Below are positions 53,877-62,822 of a stretch of DNA of 64,000 nucleotides, in pieces. Position 1 is the stretch's first letter, and each line of letters opens with the position of its first letter. Both the position numbers and the translations under genes were made by a program. The notes under the pieces are model-generated. The model ran no database searches and was not told the origin of the DNA. It worked only from the letters and a program-made list of their open reading frames with translations. Origin of the DNA: Bacteroides sp. (GTDB taxonomy: Bacteria > Bacteroidota > Bacteroidia > Bacteroidales > Muribaculaceae); the NCBI GenBank assembly GCA_014801535.1, contig JAAVEA010000027.1:1-64000 (forward strand), written 5' to 3'.

Positions 53877-55562
53877 CTATTTCTTTTTTTTACCGGATGT
53901 AGGACCGGCAAGAATCCTATTGTAGAGAGACTTATCGTTGAGAATCTCCACAGCCTTGTCGAATCCCTTATCGCGATTCAATTCATATCCTATCTTCCCA
54001 CGGTCGTAATAGTAACGGCTCGCAATCTCCGAACCCAGATATTCCTCAATCTCCTTTCTATGGGTATCGAGATCATGGTCAAGATTATGGGTGAGAAGTT
54101 TCGAGAGGGTATCGATCTGAGCCTTAGTCTCATCGGTCATATACCCTTCGGCTTCGGCAGTTTCACGGAGTGTCTTCATCATCTCCTCACACACCTTGTC
54201 ATATTTGAATTTTTCAGGATCGATACTTTTCTTGAAGTCGGCATAGAGTTCGTCACTGATCTCGAACTCTTCGGGAGCGACAAGCTGCGGATGTTCGGCC
54301 GCATACTTTGTGGCGAAATCAAAAACCCAGTTATCGGCTACTGCGTTGTAGACGAGTCTGTTCACATTTCCCCAGTTCACCGTAGAGTCGGGGCGAAGAC
54401 CTCCCCCGTCTCTCACTTCCCTGCCATTGGAGGTGTGATACACGTTGGTCAGGCTGTCGGGCACCCTGGCTGCCGAGCCGTCTGGATTACGGTGTGACCA
54501 GTCGAGAGCCTGCACCAGACGCCCTGACGGTATATAATATTTCGCTACCGTTATCTTCAGCACACCCGAATATGGTAACGGACGGGTGCTCTGCACCAAT
54601 CCTTTGCCAAAACTCCGACTCCCCACCAACACTGCACGATCCAGATCCTGCAACGCTCCGGCAGTGATCTCTGAGGCCGATGCAGTGGCTCCGTCGATAA
54701 GAACAGCCATAGGGATGTCGGGGAAAAGCGGATTACGGGTAGTCTTGTAAATCTTCTCCTGGGATGGATCCTTATATCTCATACGGAACACCTCAGTGCC
54801 CTTAGGCACGAAATTGCTCACCACCTCCACAGCACTCTCCACAAGCCCGCCTCCGTTTCCTCTGAGGTCGAGAACGATATTCTTCACTTCAGGATTCTCT
54901 TTAAACCCTTCGAGCACGCTTCTCACCTCCTGCGGTGTTTTGTCGATAAAACTTGTGATGCGGATATATCCTGTGTTCCCCTTTACAGCTGAATAAGGCA
55001 CACTCTGTTCCTGAATTTTGGCTCGTTCGATGCTTACTTTCACAATGCTGTCGGCCACATAAGGACGATCTACCGTCACGTTCACTGTAGTTCCGGCCTG
55101 TCCGCGCAGAAGTTTTGTCACCTCATTGCTACCCATAGCCGAGACATCGGTGGTATCTATGCGTATTATGTGGTCGCCCGCTTTCAATCCGGCACGTGCT
55201 GCCGGAGATCCCTCCATAGGCGCCGATATATAGCTTTTGCCATCGCGTTGCATTATATAGCTTCCGATACCGCCGAACTCTCCGGTGGTGAGATGCTGAA
55301 GCTGTTCCTGATCGTCGGTGTTGTAATATTCAGTATAGGGATCGATTGTAGTCAGAAGTGCATTGATAGCCTTACGCATGCTCTCGTCGGGTTTGAGAGA
55401 GTCTACATAATTCATATCAAGCTCCTTTACGATTGCATTGAATGTGTTCAGATTCCGGCTCAAGGCTGCTTCATGACTCTGCCTGGCCTCTCCGGCAAAA
55501 CTTCCTACGGCAAGTGAAGCTATAAGAGCGATACCCGTTATTCTTTTGACTTTCTTTATCAT
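53877..55562 (-). CDS. Carboxyl-terminal processing protease, S41 family
   Basis: A 561-residue periplasmic protease: signal peptide (about 23 residues), an N-terminal helical part, a PDZ domain ('GIGSYIMQRDGKSYISAPMEGSPAARAGLKAGDHI', about 95-180) and the S41 core with catalytic Ser in 'DGATASASEITAGAL' and Lys in 'GSRSFGKGLVQ'. CtpA/Prc relatives cut C-termini of envelope proteins. The ATG overlaps the nadB stop by four bases, so the two are cotranscribed although not linked in function. Confidence 0.93.
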   Translation of the reverse strand: MIKKVKRITGIALIASLAVGSFAGEARQSHEAALSRNLNTFNAIVKELDMNYVDSLKPDESMRKAINALLTTIDPYTEYYNTDDQEQLQHLTTGEFGGIGSYIMQRDGKSYISAPMEGSPAARAGLKAGDHIIRIDTTDVSAMGSNEVTKLLRGQAGTTVNVTVDRPYVADSIVKVSIERAKIQEQSVPYSAVKGNTGYIRITSFIDKTPQEVRSVLEGFKENPEVKNIVLDLRGNGGGLVESAVEVVSNFVPKGTEVFRMRYKDPSQEKIYKTTRNPLFPDIPMAVLIDGATASASEITAGALQDLDRAVLVGSRSFGKGLVQSTRPLPYSGVLKITVAKYYIPSGRLVQALDWSHRNPDGSAARVPDSLTNVYHTSNGREVRDGGGLRPDSTVNWGNVNRLVYNAVADNWVFDFATKYAAEHPQLVAPEEFEISDELYADFKKSIDPEKFKYDKVCEEMMKTLRETAEAEGYMTDETKAQIDTLSKLLTHNLDHDLDTHRKEIEEYLGSEIASRYYYDRGKIGYELNRDKGFDKAVEILNDKSLYNRILAGPTSGKKKK

Positions 55563-57139
55563 TTCTCGTTTTTTGGATGGGGGTAATCAACTGTGAAATG
55601 CAAACCTCGGCTCTCCTTTCGTTCCATGGCCTGTCGCATCACAAGATAACCTACGTTGATTATATTGCGGAGCTCGCAGAGCTGGCGTGTGGGTTTGCTC
55701 TGCTTGAACAGATTCTCCGTCTCCTGATATAATATGTCCAGACGGTTCCACGCACGTTTCAGACGAAGGTCGCTCCTTACGATACCAACGTAATAACTCA
55801 TTATCTGGTTCACCTCTTTTTCCGACTGGGTGATAAGCACCATCTCTTCGGGATGCGCGGTGCCTTCATCGTTCCATTCCGGCACATCTTCGCGCAGGTC
55901 AATCCCCTTTACACGTTCGATTGCATCGCGCGCTGCAGCGTCGGCATAAACCACTGCCTCAATCAGTGAATTGCTTGCAAGACGGTTGCCTCCATGAAGC
56001 CCGGTGCAGCTGCATTCGCCCACGGCATATAGTCTGTCGATACTGCTTCTGCCGTCAAGGTCTACCTCTATTCCTCCGCAAAGATAGTGAGCCGCCGGAG
56101 CAACCGGAATCATATCTTTGGTTATATCTATTCCGAGCGACAGACACTTCTCATATATATTGGGGAAATGTTTCTTTGTCTCCTCGGCATCTTTGTGTGT
56201 CACATCAAGATAAACATGATCGTGACCATGAAGCTTCATTTCCGAATCAATGGCACGGGCCACTATATCGCGCGGTGCGAGCGAGAGACGCGGATCATAT
56301 TTCTGCATGAATTCCTCGCCGTCGAGATTCTTCAACACCGCGCCATATCCACGCATGGCCTCGGTGATAAGGAATGAAGGACGGTCACCGGGATGATACA
56401 ACGCCGTGGGATGAAACTGAATGAATTCCATATCCCTTACATTCCCTTTGGCACGATACACCATCGCTATGCCGTCGCCGGTTGAGATAAGCGGATTGGT
56501 GGTGGTGGTATATACTGCTCCCACACCGCCTGTGGCCATAACGGTCACTTTGGCAAGGAAGGTATCGACACGCTCGTTCTCTTCATTGAGCACATATGCA
56601 CCGTAACATGTGATGTCGGGGGTGCGTCGGGTTACAATCTTCCCCAAATGATGTTGGGTGATTATCTCAACGGCGAAATGATGTTCGAAAACATCGATAT
56701 TCGGATTCCGTTTCACAGCCTCCACAAGACTCTGCTGAATCTCAGCACCCGTATTGTCGGCATGATGGAGGATACGGAACTCACAGTGGCCGCCTTCACG
56801 ATGAAGATCGAATTCCCCTTTATCATTCTTATCAAACTCCACACCCCAGTCGATAAGCTCGCGAATCTGAGCCGGTGCGTTCCTCACCACTTTTTCCACC
56901 GCCTTGCGATCGCTCAGCCAGTCGCCTGCAATCATCGTGTCATTGATATGTTTGTCGAAATCATCTACCTCGAGATTTGTGACAGAAGCCACACCCCCTT
57001 GGGCGAAATAGGTATTGGCTTCCTCAAGGGTGGTCTTGCATATCATGGCCACCTTTCCTCCTGCACGGGCCACCTTGAGCGCAAAGCTCATTCCGGCTAT
57101 TCCTGACCCTATCACCAGATAATCGTAGTTGTAATACAT
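55559..57139 (-). CDS. nadB: L-aspartate oxidase
   Basis: A 526-residue flavoenzyme making iminoaspartate for NAD synthesis. FAD motif 'YLVIGSGIAGMSFALKVA', the active region 'HREGGHCEFRILHHADNTG' and 'QFHPTALYHPGDRPSFLITEAMRG', and 'GLHGGNRLASNSLIEAVVY' are typical. Fumarate may serve as electron acceptor under anaerobic conditions. nadA and nadC are not adjacent. A -7 box TAATTTTG is at 57205-57198. Confidence 0.94.
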   Translation of the reverse strand: MYYNYDYLVIGSGIAGMSFALKVARAGGKVAMICKTTLEEANTYFAQGGVASVTNLEVDDFDKHINDTMIAGDWLSDRKAVEKVVRNAPAQIRELIDWGVEFDKNDKGEFDLHREGGHCEFRILHHADNTGAEIQQSLVEAVKRNPNIDVFEHHFAVEIITQHHLGKIVTRRTPDITCYGAYVLNEENERVDTFLAKVTVMATGGVGAVYTTTTNPLISTGDGIAMVYRAKGNVRDMEFIQFHPTALYHPGDRPSFLITEAMRGYGAVLKNLDGEEFMQKYDPRLSLAPRDIVARAIDSEMKLHGHDHVYLDVTHKDAEETKKHFPNIYEKCLSLGIDITKDMIPVAPAAHYLCGGIEVDLDGRSSIDRLYAVGECSCTGLHGGNRLASNSLIEAVVYADAAARDAIERVKGIDLREDVPEWNDEGTAHPEEMVLITQSEKEVNQIMSYYVGIVRSDLRLKRAWNRLDILYQETENLFKQSKPTRQLCELRNIINVGYLVMRQAMERKESRGLHFTVDYPHPKNEK

Positions 57140-57270
57140 CTTCCTTGACTTTTACACGATAAGCAGCTGTTTAAATTAAACAACTACTTATTTCTGTCAA
57201 AATTACAAATTCTTTTCCTCTTTCATAACCTGTCGGAGCGAATTTTTATATCTTTTTCCATTATTTTTTA

Positions 57271-57316
57271 TAAAAAAGGCCGGAACCCTGTATATTATTA
57301 CAAAGTTCCGGCTTTT
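57271..57316 (-). terminator. Terminator after the small acidic protein gene
   Basis: GCCGGAAC (57279-57286) pairs with GTTCCGGC (57305-57312); on the minus strand CTTTTTT follows. Confidence 0.8.
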
Positions 57317-57343
57317 CCTCCTCCTATTCCCGAGACCGGGAGA

Positions 57344-57661
57344 TCAGATCGCATTCTTGTCCACATCAGAGAAAGGTGCGTCTGAATCAAGCTCTTTATC
57401 TTCGTTGCGAACTTCAATCTGGCGTTTGAGATCGCTTTTGATTTTTTCAAATTCCACATGAGTGAGCTCAGGATAATCTGTCTTGCCATCTGATTCTTCC
57501 ACTTTAACCGCGTCATAATACGAGATAGCCTCACCGGCAAACTGCGTGGAAAGATATTTCTTGAGTTCCTCGCTATATTTTTTCAATACAGATCCTTTTG
57601 CAAGATATTTCTGAGAATCGCCTAAGCTGACGATATAAGTCTTAGTGTCTTCCATAACCAT
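57344..57661 (-). CDS. Small acidic protein of unknown function
   Basis: A 105-residue cytoplasmic protein ('EDTKTYIVSLGDSQKYLAKG', 'LKKYLSTQFAGEAISYYDAVKVEE', acidic tail 'NEDKELDSDAPFSDVDKNAI'). It shows alpha/beta periodicity and no known motif. The ATG at 57661 is chosen (57655 also possible) because a TATTTTTG -7 box lies at 57693-57686, which rules out the codon at 57688. Own promoter and terminator, so it is separate from the nuclease operon. Confidence 0.6.
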   Translation of the reverse strand: MVMEDTKTYIVSLGDSQKYLAKGSVLKKYSEELKKYLSTQFAGEAISYYDAVKVEESDGKTDYPELTHVEFEKIKSDLKRQIEVRNEDKELDSDAPFSDVDKNAI

Positions 57662-57753
57662 AATGTTTATAATTTCTATCGTTTCCAAAAATAAATAACA
57701 GCAAGGGAAGCAATCCCTTGCTGTTGTATTAACATCTGATGTTCAAAAATAGT

Positions 57754-59466
57754 TTATTTCACCATTACCTTTACAGGACGCATGCCGGGAGCCGTGACAA
57801 CGTATGCACCTGACGGCAACATAATCACCTCCCCGTCTTCCACGCTTTCAGGGGCAGCTACTGTGCAACCGCTGAAATCGGCTATCTGCAAACCTCTTCG
57901 CTCCCCTTCGCATCGTACCATGAAACCACCTTCAAGCAGGAGTATCCTCAACGGTCTCTCCTGAGGAATATCATTAATGCCGCTGCCCGGAGCTATGTAG
58001 ATGCTGTTGCTCGTCTCCGACATTATCCCCAGACGCGAGTAGCTTACATAATAGGTTTCTGCCACAGCCGGATCGCGATCAGTGAATGTATAATAGGTCT
58101 CCCCTGTCTCATAACTGTCGCTCTCTTCATTGCCATCGATTGTCCTTACACGTGTAATCAGATAATAGTCGGCTATCCCCGGTGCCTCGCTCCAATGAGC
58201 AGTATAACCGTTATCGGTGAGATCGGTCGGTTCGAAAGCCGTCAGCACACCCATTTCAGGACGCTCCAAAGCCTCCCCTTTCAGCGTTACGGCGATGCTG
58301 GCATCTATCCCTCCGTCGTATAGCGTAACTTTCGCCTCGTGTGTCCCTATCGCCTCGGGATGATAGGTTATGTTGAGAAGATAACCCTGATTCTGGTTCA
58401 TCGTTGCCGCCGGGATAGATGTGGTCTCGGCCGTGAAAACCCCACGGTTAGACCCGGAGGCCACTATGCGCACGGAAAGGGGTTCGGTGAGGTTGTTACC
58501 CACAATCTGCAACACCCGCGTAATTGTTCCTCCAACGGCTATCTGCCCGAAATCAAGGCTCTCGCCATTCACAGGCTGAGTAATCTCAGGGTCTCCCGTT
58601 ATCGGAGGGGTTGGATCGCTCCCCTCCTGCTCCGAGAGATAGAAAGTCTCTGAAGTGCGTGTGCCCCAGATATACTCCGCCAATTCGGGGAAATCGACAA
58701 AAGGATTTCGGTTCCCCTGATACTGTTCCACAACATTATTGCGGTCAATCTCTTTCTGGCTCACCGGATCCTGACGCGCCCAATCGAGTAGCATATTGAA
58801 AGCCCAGTCGCGGAGCGTGGGGTAATCATTTTTCTGGAACATATAGTTGATCACCCAATTGATGTCGTCGTAGACCGTAGCCATGTAGAAAAAAGCTCTT
58901 GCAAAGTCTCCTTTATACTCATCTCCGGGTTCGAACACATAGGCGCTACCTCCTCCGAAACCGCTTCTCGTGGTTCCTACTTTCGTGACACCGTTGTTAT
59001 AGCTTGCGCTCTGCACAGGCCCGAGCGGATAATTCAGCTTAGCCTGATTGGCCGCGCCGTCGGAGGGATAGAGGTTCCACATGTCGGAATAGGCAGGTGT
59101 ATATTCCACACTTCCCGCCTGTTTCCACCATGATTTGGGAACACTATGCTCGCGTTGCATCTTATTGGCCGAGAAGCTGCTTTTGCCCGACTGTCCGGCG
59201 CGTATCAGATAGATCGCATCTGAATACATATCCCACCATCTTTTGGAACCGCTGTAAAGCTCGGGATAAACATCGGAATACTGCCAGTAGTTGGGAAGCT
59301 CATAATACTCAAGCATGGTGTGTTTCTGCACACATTGCTTCGCGGCCGCCTTCAGTTCGCGTTCGCGTTTGCCATCCATCGCCTTATAGTAGCTCTGGTT
59401 ATAACCGGCCGAGACCGCCATAGCAGGGAGAAGGAGCAGAAGTAGCAGGTATGTCTGTTTTTTCAT
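57754..59466 (-). CDS. Secreted endonuclease I (EndA/NucM-like) with Ig-like and FN3-like domains
   Basis: A 570-residue secreted nuclease. After a signal peptide (about 20 residues) comes an endonuclease I domain at about 25-275, with the His-metal motif 'NKMQREHSVPKSWW' (His107), 'SDMWNLYPSDGAANQAKLNY' and 'YKGDFARAFFYMA'. Then an Ig-like/choice-of-anchor segment ('DPEITQPVNGESLDFGQIAVGGT', about 290-390), an FN3-like domain ('PTDLTDNGYTAHWSEAPGIADYYL') and a C-terminal tail 'PSGAYVVTAPGMRPVKVMVK' of the sorting type. It should cut DNA or RNA outside the cell or on its surface. Last gene of the receptor/lipoprotein operon. Confidence 0.9.
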   Translation of the reverse strand: MKKQTYLLLLLLLPAMAVSAGYNQSYYKAMDGKRERELKAAAKQCVQKHTMLEYYELPNYWQYSDVYPELYSGSKRWWDMYSDAIYLIRAGQSGKSSFSANKMQREHSVPKSWWKQAGSVEYTPAYSDMWNLYPSDGAANQAKLNYPLGPVQSASYNNGVTKVGTTRSGFGGGSAYVFEPGDEYKGDFARAFFYMATVYDDINWVINYMFQKNDYPTLRDWAFNMLLDWARQDPVSQKEIDRNNVVEQYQGNRNPFVDFPELAEYIWGTRTSETFYLSEQEGSDPTPPITGDPEITQPVNGESLDFGQIAVGGTITRVLQIVGNNLTEPLSVRIVASGSNRGVFTAETTSIPAATMNQNQGYLLNITYHPEAIGTHEAKVTLYDGGIDASIAVTLKGEALERPEMGVLTAFEPTDLTDNGYTAHWSEAPGIADYYLITRVRTIDGNEESDSYETGETYYTFTDRDPAVAETYYVSYSRLGIMSETSNSIYIAPGSGINDIPQERPLRILLLEGGFMVRCEGERRGLQIADFSGCTVAAPESVEDGEVIMLPSGAYVVTAPGMRPVKVMVK

Positions 59467-59533
59467 AGGCAGATTTTAAAACAAGGGGCGAAGCATCAAC
59501 CTCGCCCCTGTGATGAAACATAAATCGGATTTA

Positions 59534-61687
59534 TCAATCCAGAATCTTATATTCTGAAACCTCCTTAAAGGCTTGCTGACCGAAATATCTCGTTATTTTC
59601 CCCTTCAGCATGACTTTCTTTCCAAAGATATCAGGATTCTTCCCTACGCCCAACACAGAGCGGAGATCGCCTGCCGGAATGGCAACCGGAATAGAGTTGT
59701 CGAGCGTAGCTCCTGATACGGGTGAAGAAGAGAGCACACAGTTCGTACCGTTTAAGTAATTGGTCGAGTCTGTGGTGTCATCCTTCCCGAACACTGCTTC
59801 ACTCCAGGTCATACCCGGAACAAAACCCACGATATAACCCGTCACCCAGACATCGTTAACATCCCCGGTGCTGTTCTTGACATATGAAATGTCAAAAGGA
59901 TTCGCCTCTGTGCCGTCACCCTCGCCTGCCGTGGGAGGTGTGGGGGTGGGAGTATCGCCGGAACCGCCGTCGAGAATTTCATATTCGCTTACAGATTTTA
60001 TGCCGCGCATTCCGAAATATTTCTCAAGACTACCCTTTACTCTCACTTTCGCTCCATATATAGACGGATTCTTGGAGATAGCCAGTTTGTCTCTGACAGA
60101 TGTGGAGAGTCCCACAGGTATCGCATTGTCGGCTGAAGCCGAGCCTACAGGTTGAGAAGACAGCACGAAGTTTGTTCCATTGGTATAGTTTGTTGAGCTT
60201 GTGTCGGGAGTATTGCCGAACACAGCCTCCGACCAAGTCATGGCCGGAACATATCCTACCACATAACCCTCAACCCACACATCGGCTGCATCGGCGGTGG
60301 AAGAGAGTATCTGTTCCACGCTATAGGGACTCTCTTTGGTTCCGTCGCCGCCCGCAGGAGGAGTGACAGGTGTGTCACCGCCGATCTCAACGCCATCGAT
60401 TTCGAAGGAGTCAGTTGTACCTGTGCCCTGAACTCCGGGAAGACCAAGATAAGTGTCGAGAGATCCGCTCACGAGGATTGATTTCTTGTATACTACAGGA
60501 TTATCGGCAAGGTTGCCATATTCGCGGAGAGCACTACCCTGCGGAAGAGCTACAGCCATGCACTGACTCCAGTCTGTCACATCGGCCGAAGCGGCTATTA
60601 CAAGATTATTGTCCATCTCGGCTTCTGCACCGAAGATGATATCGGCGTTGGAAGTCACCGTGGTCACACCGGCCTTCACCGATCCGACGATATAACCTTT
60701 CACCCACCCGTTACGGCTCTGGTTCTGAATATCCATTGCCTCGGCAATAGTGAACGGATCATCTTTCTGTCCCTTCTGATTGAAATCAACATCTTCAAGC
60801 GAACGGATAAGAAGCTGCCAGCCATTCACCGAACCATCGGTTGTGGCATAGCTCGGATCAGAGGCATAGTATGACAGGATACCTCTTATTGTTCCGGTGC
60901 CTTCGGGCAGGATGTCACTGTAGAATGTGGCATAACCGGAAGTGCGCACGGTAAGTTTGGAGCTGTTACCTTCCTGAGTGATGAATCGGTTCACCGATTC
61001 CTGATAAGGAGCGTAAGGAAGCTCGCCGCCACCTTCGAATTTCACGTTGCGGAACTCCACGAGCTGACCCTGAAGATTATAGAAATCCTCTCCCGGGCTT
61101 GAGGGGAGCTGGTCGATATTCTCGACGATGCAATACATGTTGTCGGCAGGCTTGGTGTCCTGAGGGGTCACATAGCCTACCTTTGTTTCGGGAACTCCGT
61201 TAAGTTCTATGTGCTGACTGAACACATTGAAGTCAACTCTTCCCATTGAAGGATCGCCATAGTTATCCTCGTTCAGCCATCCGATCTGGAGAAGATAATT
61301 ATACTTACCTACCCAAAGACCTGTGGCGTCAACCACCACTTCCTGACCCACGTGATAATAGTCATAGAGACCGGCACGGCGGATTGCGAAAGTCATTGCC
61401 GAGGTCTCATCCTGAATGCACAGGGTCTGATAGATGTTACCTGTCGCATCGGAAGAGATGACACGACCCTTTATTATATACGGAGTCTTGCTCTCCTCAT
61501 CCTTGTAAGGACAGAGCTGCATGTTCTCTTCAGCGAACTTATCCTTAAATTCGGCTATGGTGGTGTTGGCCTGCTTCTGAGCCACCGGCACCACAAGACC
61601 GGGATCATCAAAACTGTTCTGGCACGATGTCATCGCTCCCATCGGAAGAAGAGCGAGAAGTGCCTGGAATATATATTTGATTTTCAT
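59534..61687 (-). CDS. Lipoprotein with DUF5689 and three DUF6359 (OB-fold-like) domains
   Basis: A 717-residue surface-type lipoprotein (lipobox MTSC, Cys22). Residues about 40-300 match DUF5689 ('YIIKGRVISSDATGNIYQTL', 'CIQDETSAMTFAI'), an OB-fold-like module. Three DUF6359-type repeats follow ('DPFTIAEAMDIQNQSRNGWV', 'SPYSVEQILSSTADAADVWV', 'NPFDISYVKNSTGDVNDVWV'), each with 'GYIVG.V' and a 'VKGSLEKYFG'-like strand, separated by Thr/Pro/Gly linkers. The repeats likely bind ligand, perhaps nucleic acid given the nuclease downstream; that is inference. Confidence 0.75.
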   Translation of the reverse strand: MKIKYIFQALLALLPMGAMTSCQNSFDDPGLVVPVAQKQANTTIAEFKDKFAEENMQLCPYKDEESKTPYIIKGRVISSDATGNIYQTLCIQDETSAMTFAIRRAGLYDYYHVGQEVVVDATGLWVGKYNYLLQIGWLNEDNYGDPSMGRVDFNVFSQHIELNGVPETKVGYVTPQDTKPADNMYCIVENIDQLPSSPGEDFYNLQGQLVEFRNVKFEGGGELPYAPYQESVNRFITQEGNSSKLTVRTSGYATFYSDILPEGTGTIRGILSYYASDPSYATTDGSVNGWQLLIRSLEDVDFNQKGQKDDPFTIAEAMDIQNQSRNGWVKGYIVGSVKAGVTTVTSNADIIFGAEAEMDNNLVIAASADVTDWSQCMAVALPQGSALREYGNLADNPVVYKKSILVSGSLDTYLGLPGVQGTGTTDSFEIDGVEIGGDTPVTPPAGGDGTKESPYSVEQILSSTADAADVWVEGYVVGYVPAMTWSEAVFGNTPDTSSTNYTNGTNFVLSSQPVGSASADNAIPVGLSTSVRDKLAISKNPSIYGAKVRVKGSLEKYFGMRGIKSVSEYEILDGGSGDTPTPTPPTAGEGDGTEANPFDISYVKNSTGDVNDVWVTGYIVGFVPGMTWSEAVFGKDDTTDSTNYLNGTNCVLSSSPVSGATLDNSIPVAIPAGDLRSVLGVGKNPDIFGKKVMLKGKITRYFGQQAFKEVSEYKILD

Positions 61688-61730
61688 TTTATTTTACTGA
61701 ATTAATTGTTTTTCCTTTCCTGTATACTCT

Positions 61731-62780
61731 TTATCTTGAATATACACCTGCCACTGTCACCTTGTCAATTTCCCAGGTTCCGGAAAGTGAACTTGTAGAG
61801 GTGTATCGGAAACCGATCTCTACTTTCTTCCCTGCGTAATCATCGAGAATGATATAGCCTGAGTTACTGAATGTCCATGAGTTTCCGGCCGGTGGATAAG
61901 GCACCTCGAGCTGCTCCCATTCGGTGGAGCCGGCCTCGCGGATCAGAGTCGAGGTCATCTGCTGGAAATTCTCGGCGTTATTAAAGTAGTTTCCGGCCTG
62001 ATGCACCATCATGCGTATCTGGGTATAGTCTGTAAGGTCGATAACGGGTGAGATAGCCATAGCGTCTGTAACGACAGCGGGAGTCTTTCCTCCTGTTGCC
62101 ACAAGACCATACTGGCTGCTATATTTCCAGGTCTCGAAGCCGTTCTGGGAAGGAGAACCCTGATCGAATGTGAAGCCTTCCATACCCTTCGTGAGATCAA
62201 CGCTATAGAATTCGCGTGCGCCGGCGGGAAGAACCATATTGGGATCCGGTTCCTTACCTTCGTCGCCCCATACATAGTCGCTTACACTTCTCACACCATA
62301 CTGGCCGCAATATTTGATTCCTACAGTTCCGTATACGGTTACAAGCTCACCCAAATTCTCGGGATGGTCCTGGAGATTAAGCGCCTTGCGCACATCGCCG
62401 CTCGGGAGCTGCACGGTGGCGATATTGGCCGGATCCTTCTCATCAGGATCAGAAGCTATCATTATATTTGTATTCACCTGCGCGGGCACGGTGAAATCGG
62501 CGGCGAGCGCAAGATTGGAATTGCTTATGTCTACGTTGACCCAGCCCACAATGTAACCGGTGACCCATGCCTCGGTCTTGTCGTAGCCGTAATCATCGTG
62601 CGGAACAGTTCCCAATGCGGCCTGATAGGCAGCCATCGGCGTGTTCCAGTCGCCGTTACCCAGATTGCCATCTCCAAGAGCCTCCGGCTTGTTGATGGGC
62701 GGCAATGCCTGATCTCCTGTGCAGGCAGTGAAGCTCAGCATCGCCAGCGCACCCATTAATATGCTTTTTATATATTTCAT
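61731..62780 (-). CDS. Lipoprotein with DUF6359-like and jelly-roll domains
   Basis: A 349-residue lipoprotein (lipobox FTAC, Cys20). Residues about 50-165 hold one DUF6359-type OB-fold-like module ('EAWVTGYIVGWVNVDISNSN', 'VTVYGTVGIKYCGQYGVRSV'). Residues about 185-349 form a beta-sandwich like choice-of-anchor/jelly-roll domains ('GFETWKYSSQYGLVATGG', 'SGTWEIDKVTVAGVY'). It follows the TonB receptor by 42 bp, the place where SusD-like partners usually sit, but it is not SusD-like. Confidence 0.7.
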   Translation of the reverse strand: MKYIKSILMGALAMLSFTACTGDQALPPINKPEALGDGNLGNGDWNTPMAAYQAALGTVPHDDYGYDKTEAWVTGYIVGWVNVDISNSNLALAADFTVPAQVNTNIMIASDPDEKDPANIATVQLPSGDVRKALNLQDHPENLGELVTVYGTVGIKYCGQYGVRSVSDYVWGDEGKEPDPNMVLPAGAREFYSVDLTKGMEGFTFDQGSPSQNGFETWKYSSQYGLVATGGKTPAVVTDAMAISPVIDLTDYTQIRMMVHQAGNYFNNAENFQQMTSTLIREAGSTEWEQLEVPYPPAGNSWTFSNSGYIILDDYAGKKVEIGFRYTSTSSLSGTWEIDKVTVAGVYSR

Positions 62781-62822
62781 TTATTTCTCTTTTTTATTGT
62801 TTTGAGTTTTGAGGTATACCTT

